DNA from: Pseudomonadota bacterium
Lineage (GTDB): Bacteria > Pseudomonadota > Gammaproteobacteria > Burkholderiales > Burkholderiaceae_B
Direction of reading: 5' to 3'
DNA length: 9,478 bases
Assembly (NCBI GenBank): GCA_023389535.1
Contig: JAEWEH010000108.1
Coordinates: forward strand, 1-9,478
Shown: positions 6,658-9,478 of the stretch, piece by piece
Layout: the number at the start of each line of letters is the position of its first letter
Numbering within the stretch: position 1 is the stretch's first letter
The notes under the pieces: model-generated
Seen by the model: the letters and a program-made list of their open reading frames with translations, nothing else
The model's database searches: none
Told to the model about the DNA's origin: nothing
Program-made: the position numbers and the translations under genes

Positions 6658-9120
6658 ATGGCTATCCCGGTTTTCTCGTTTTTCGCCGCCTCCGGCTTAG
6701 GCCATCGTCTGCAAGGCTTGCTGGCCTTGCTCGTTCTTTCGGCCGGCCTGGCACTGACAGCCGAGTTTCCGGTACAGGCGCAGAATAAGAATAGCGTCGC
6801 CGATATCGACAAGACCCTGGATCAGGCCCGCCAGCAGATCGATTCCTTGCAGAAGCGCCTGGAAACGGCGCGCGACCGGCCCATCGCGGATGCCGATCTT
6901 GCTCAAATGCGCAATGCGGCACTGGATACCCAGGAAAAAGCCCAAGCGGCCGTGGCGGCCCTGGAGCCCCAATTGGCCAGCGTACAGGCCAGGATGACCG
7001 AACTGGGGGTACCGGCCGAGGGCGTGCCGGAAGCGCCCGACGTCGCACGGCAACGGGCCGAACTGACCAAGAATGTGGCGACGCTGGATGCCCAGTTGAA
7101 ACTCGCCCGCCTGATCGCGGTCGAGGCCGGACAGGCGGCTGAACGACTCCTGAAGTTGCGCCGTGCTCAATTCCAGGCCGAGCTGGGCGTGCGCACGGAT
7201 TCAATACTGGCCGGGGCGCTATGGAATGAACTGCGCACCCAAACGCCACGCGATCTGCGCCGGGCGCGCCCGTATTACGAGGAAATCGTCAAGGCGCTGC
7301 ATGCAGCCGGCGCAGAACTGCAGATCGCCGTTTCGGTGGCGATCGCGCTGCTGCTATGGTCGCGCATGCTGGGCGGCCGCCTGCTATTGAAACTGACCAC
7401 CGCGCGTGTGGCGCCAGGGCGCTTGCGGCGGTCGCTGTACGCACTATTACAGGTCCTGCTGGGCGCAGCGACACCAGGCCTGATCGCCCAGATGATCAGG
7501 GCATCGCTGGCATGGGGTACACCGCTATCCGAGGAAATGGACAGCCTGCTGGGGCAGTTTGTCGCCGCGGCCTGGTTCGCGGGTTTCGTTGCGGGTCTGG
7601 GGTCCGCCTTGCTGTCGCCGGCACGTCCCAGCTGGCGGCTGCCCCCCCTGCCGGACAACATCGCATCCGCCTTGCGCTGGTTACCGCATGCGCTGGGCCT
7701 GGCCCTATTCCTGAGCTGGCTGTCGCAGAAGCTGACCGCGCTCGTCAATGCCAGCCTGGCCGCTACGGTTGCCCAGAATGCCGTAGTGTCGCTGGTGCTT
7801 TCCGCCATCCTGGCCATCGGGCTGCTCCAGGCAGCGAGGGCCCGCCATGCGGCGGCAAAGGACCAGGAGAAGGCGCCGCCTGCGCCTCTGGGCTATATCA
7901 TCAGCCGGAACATTCTGTGGTTCGCCTTGGCAGCCAGCCTTGCCTGCTTATTGGCGGGCTACGTGGCAATGGGCAGTTTCATCGTCCGGCAAGCTGCATG
8001 GGTGATCATCCTGCTGGCATCGGTGTACCTGCTGGACGGTCTGATCAACGATAGCTGCCAGGCGGTGCTGGCATCGATCAAGCGCCGTGCGGGTGACGAG
8101 GCGTATGCCAAGCCCATGACCAGGCTGCGCAGCCAAGCTGCCGTGCTGCTGTCGGGTCTGGCGCGGATCGCCGTGTTCGTCATGGCGCTGATCCTGCTGG
8201 CCGCCCCGTTCGGCGATGGGCCCGACGCCTGGCTGCGCCGTCTGGATTACCTGCACAAGGGCATCACAATAGGCCAGATCCACATCAGGCCCATATCCCT
8301 GCTGCTGGCGCTGGCGGTGCTCGCCGGCGGCTTTGGCATCGTCAGGCTGGTGCAGTCCTGGCTGACCGCGCAGTACCTGCCCACCACCAGCCTCGATCCT
8401 GGCATGCGGCTCTCGGCCGCCACCCTCTTCGGTTATGCCGGCTACGTGCTGGTGGCTGCACTGTCGCTGTCGGCAGTGGGTATCGGGTTGGAACGTGTCG
8501 CCTGGATCGCCAGCGCGCTGTCAGTGGGCATAGGCTTCGGCCTGCAGGCGGTGGTTCAGAACTTTGTGTCGGGGTTGATATTGCTGGCCGAGCGGCCGGT
8601 GAAAGTCGGCGACTGGGTGTCCCTGGGCGGCGTAGAAGGCGACATCCGCCGCATCAACGTACGGGCCACGGAAATCCAGATGGCCGACCGCTCCACCGTG
8701 ATCGTGCCGAACTCGGAATTCATCACCAAAGTGGTGCGAAATGTCACCATGGCCAGTCCGCTCGGGCGGATACAGATCAAATTGATCCTGCCTTTCAATA
8801 CCGATCCGGAATTGGTCCGCGCCGTGACCATGACCGCGTTCCAGGACCACGAAGAAGTGCTGGATGAACCGCAGCCGGACGTCATGCTGGATAGCGTGGA
8901 CGCCACTGGCCTGGTGTTCAGCGCGACTGCCTATGTCGGTTCGCCGCGGATCGCTTACCGGGTGCGCAGTGCCCTGCTGTACACGATGTTGAAAGAATTC
9001 AGGGCTGCGGGTCTGCCGCTGTTCAGTCCGCCGGCGGCGCCACCCGGCGTTTCCGTTGCCGTAGCAGATAGCGATAAACAAAACCCGGATAAGCCAGCAC
9101 CAGGAACAAGCTCAACGTAA
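6658..9120 (+). CDS. MscS-family mechanosensitive channel with N-terminal DUF3772
   Basis: This is an inner-membrane protein of 820 residues. Residues 1-41 form a probable signal peptide ending VQAQ. About 43-215 is a helical, coiled-coil-prone periplasmic region containing DUF3772 (about 118-190; GVPEAPDVARQRAEL, ARLIAVEA, LRRAQFQAEL). A series of roughly ten hydrophobic segments begins near 221. The MscS core starts near 600: the pore-lining helix with GIGFGLQAVVQNFVSGLILL (from 624), then the beta domain with RPVKVGDWVSLGGVEGDIRRI and VPNSEF, and the alpha/beta C-terminal domain to about 790. The last 30 residues are Pro/Ala-rich and low in complexity. MscS proteins open under membrane tension to release solutes in osmotic downshock; the role of DUF3772 is not known. 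Start choice: 6658 gives a good signal peptide but has no ribosome binding site. In-frame GTG 6580 and ATG 6583 would add 25-26 residues with two cysteines and no better signal. The 3' end overlaps the facing gene by 98 bases. Confidence 0.9.
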   Translation: MAIPVFSFFAASGLGHRLQGLLALLVLSAGLALTAEFPVQAQNKNSVADIDKTLDQARQQIDSLQKRLETARDRPIADADLAQMRNAALDTQEKAQAAVAALEPQLASVQARMTELGVPAEGVPEAPDVARQRAELTKNVATLDAQLKLARLIAVEAGQAAERLLKLRRAQFQAELGVRTDSILAGALWNELRTQTPRDLRRARPYYEEIVKALHAAGAELQIAVSVAIALLLWSRMLGGRLLLKLTTARVAPGRLRRSLYALLQVLLGAATPGLIAQMIRASLAWGTPLSEEMDSLLGQFVAAAWFAGFVAGLGSALLSPARPSWRLPPLPDNIASALRWLPHALGLALFLSWLSQKLTALVNASLAATVAQNAVVSLVLSAILAIGLLQAARARHAAAKDQEKAPPAPLGYIISRNILWFALAASLACLLAGYVAMGSFIVRQAAWVIILLASVYLLDGLINDSCQAVLASIKRRAGDEAYAKPMTRLRSQAAVLLSGLARIAVFVMALILLAAPFGDGPDAWLRRLDYLHKGITIGQIHIRPISLLLALAVLAGGFGIVRLVQSWLTAQYLPTTSLDPGMRLSAATLFGYAGYVLVAALSLSAVGIGLERVAWIASALSVGIGFGLQAVVQNFVSGLILLAERPVKVGDWVSLGGVEGDIRRINVRATEIQMADRSTVIVPNSEFITKVVRNVTMASPLGRIQIKLILPFNTDPELVRAVTMTAFQDHEEVLDEPQPDVMLDSVDATGLVFSATAYVGSPRIAYRVRSALLYTMLKEFRAAGLPLFSPPAAPPGVSVAVADSDKQNPDKPAPGTSST

Positions 9121-9478
9121 CAGCATAGAATTCCCAGGTCTGCGGGAACCTGTTGCCCATGTTGGCTTCGAAGGCGAAACCCAATGCGCCGACCAGGCCA
9201 TAGAACGCCAAGGTCTCGAGCAGCCGCGTCAAGAACGATTTCTGTATGGGATGGCCGCGATTCAGCCGGCCCGGCGCGGCAAGCAAAACGACCACGATAA
9301 TCGTGGCGAGCGCCAGTTTACCCATAAACCAGATAAGGGATGCGGGATCCGAAGCCACGAACAAGGCCTGCCCGATCAGGACAAAGCCGAAATAGGACGC
9401 AGCGCACAGCAGGCCCAGGAACAGCAGGCTGGCAAGCCATTTCAGCCACGCCGGCCGACCGATTCTGGCGGCCTGGGT
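9023..9478 (-). CDS. Small multi-pass membrane protein, DUF2818-like C-terminal half (5' end cut by window)
   Basis: A start at 9364 (TTG) would make a 113-residue protein. However, the same frame is open for another 38 codons to the right edge and these encode a plausible membrane protein start: basic residues (RIGRPAWLKW), then a hydrophobic helix (SLLFLGLLCAASYFGFVLIG). I therefore take the gene as continuing beyond the window, perhaps by only a few codons. The 151 visible residues hold four hydrophobic segments (about 15-36, 49-69, 86-103, 115-137) and a basic tail (RQRKRR). The segment with WEFYAVTL and AYPGFVYRYL resembles the DUF2818 family, small membrane proteins of unknown function that I recall downstream of nuoN in betaproteobacteria. 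No nuoN sequence is visible, and two helices precede the similar part, so it may be a relative rather than a standard member. Function is unknown. Confidence 0.72.
   Translation of the reverse strand, partial: TQAARIGRPAWLKWLASLLFLGLLCAASYFGFVLIGQALFVASDPASLIWFMGKLALATIIVVVLLAAPGRLNRGHPIQKSFLTRLLETLAFYGLVGALGFAFEANMGNRFPQTWEFYAVTLSLFLVLAYPGFVYRYLLRQRKRRVAPPAD

Noticed and set aside
7356..8054. Open frame of 232 codons on the + strand inside the channel gene
   Set aside because: It is an out-of-frame shadow of the DUF3772/MscS protein, rich in Gly, Ala and Arg, with no ribosome binding site.
9362..9364. TTG at 9364 as the start of the right-edge membrane protein
   Set aside because: The same frame continues 38 codons to the edge and encodes a basic segment plus a transmembrane helix, and there is no clear ribosome site before the TTG.
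1..9478. CRISPR array, insertion sequence, tRNA/rRNA, prophage or toxin-antitoxin genes
   Set aside because: No regularly spaced repeats, no transposase or integrase motifs, no clover-leaf or rRNA signature, and no small paired genes were seen. All longer frames are explained by five genes.

Overview
The window is GC-rich, densely coding DNA that looks like the chromosome of a betaproteobacterium, most likely in the Alcaligenaceae (Bordetella, Achromobacter, Pusillimonas and relatives). That placement is inferred from protein character: the style of Mfd and SerB, a DUF3772-type mechanosensitive channel, and a DUF2818-like membrane protein, a family I associate with betaproteobacteria. No database search was possible.

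Layout from left to right: (1) mfd, the transcription-repair coupling factor, on the + strand. It lacks roughly its first 143 residues, which lie left of the window. (2) A 373-base gap containing a perfect 10-bp hairpin, a second weaker hairpin followed by T6, and an AT-rich stretch with two overlapping Fur-box-like sites. (3) A single-gene TonB-dependent receptor of the Fiu/PiuA/BfrA type on the + strand, probably for a catechol-type ferric siderophore, starting at TTG. (4) serB, phosphoserine phosphatase, on the - strand, convergent with the receptor and separated from it by a nested inverted repeat that includes the serB stop codon. (5) A short divergent region with a 13-bp imperfect direct repeat. 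(6) A large MscS-family channel with an N-terminal periplasmic DUF3772 region, on the + strand. (7) At the right edge, on the - strand, a small multi-pass membrane protein with a DUF2818-like C-terminal half. Its reading frame stays open to the window edge, and its 3' end overlaps the channel gene by 98 bases.

The genes do not form one pathway. They are separate housekeeping or stress units: DNA repair, iron uptake, serine synthesis and osmotic/envelope function, arranged convergently and divergently. The only clear regulatory theme is probable iron control of the receptor. I found no mobile element, CRISPR array, tRNA or rRNA, and no convincing new multi-gene system. The least understood parts are the DUF3772 channel, the right-edge membrane protein and the 3' overlap between them.
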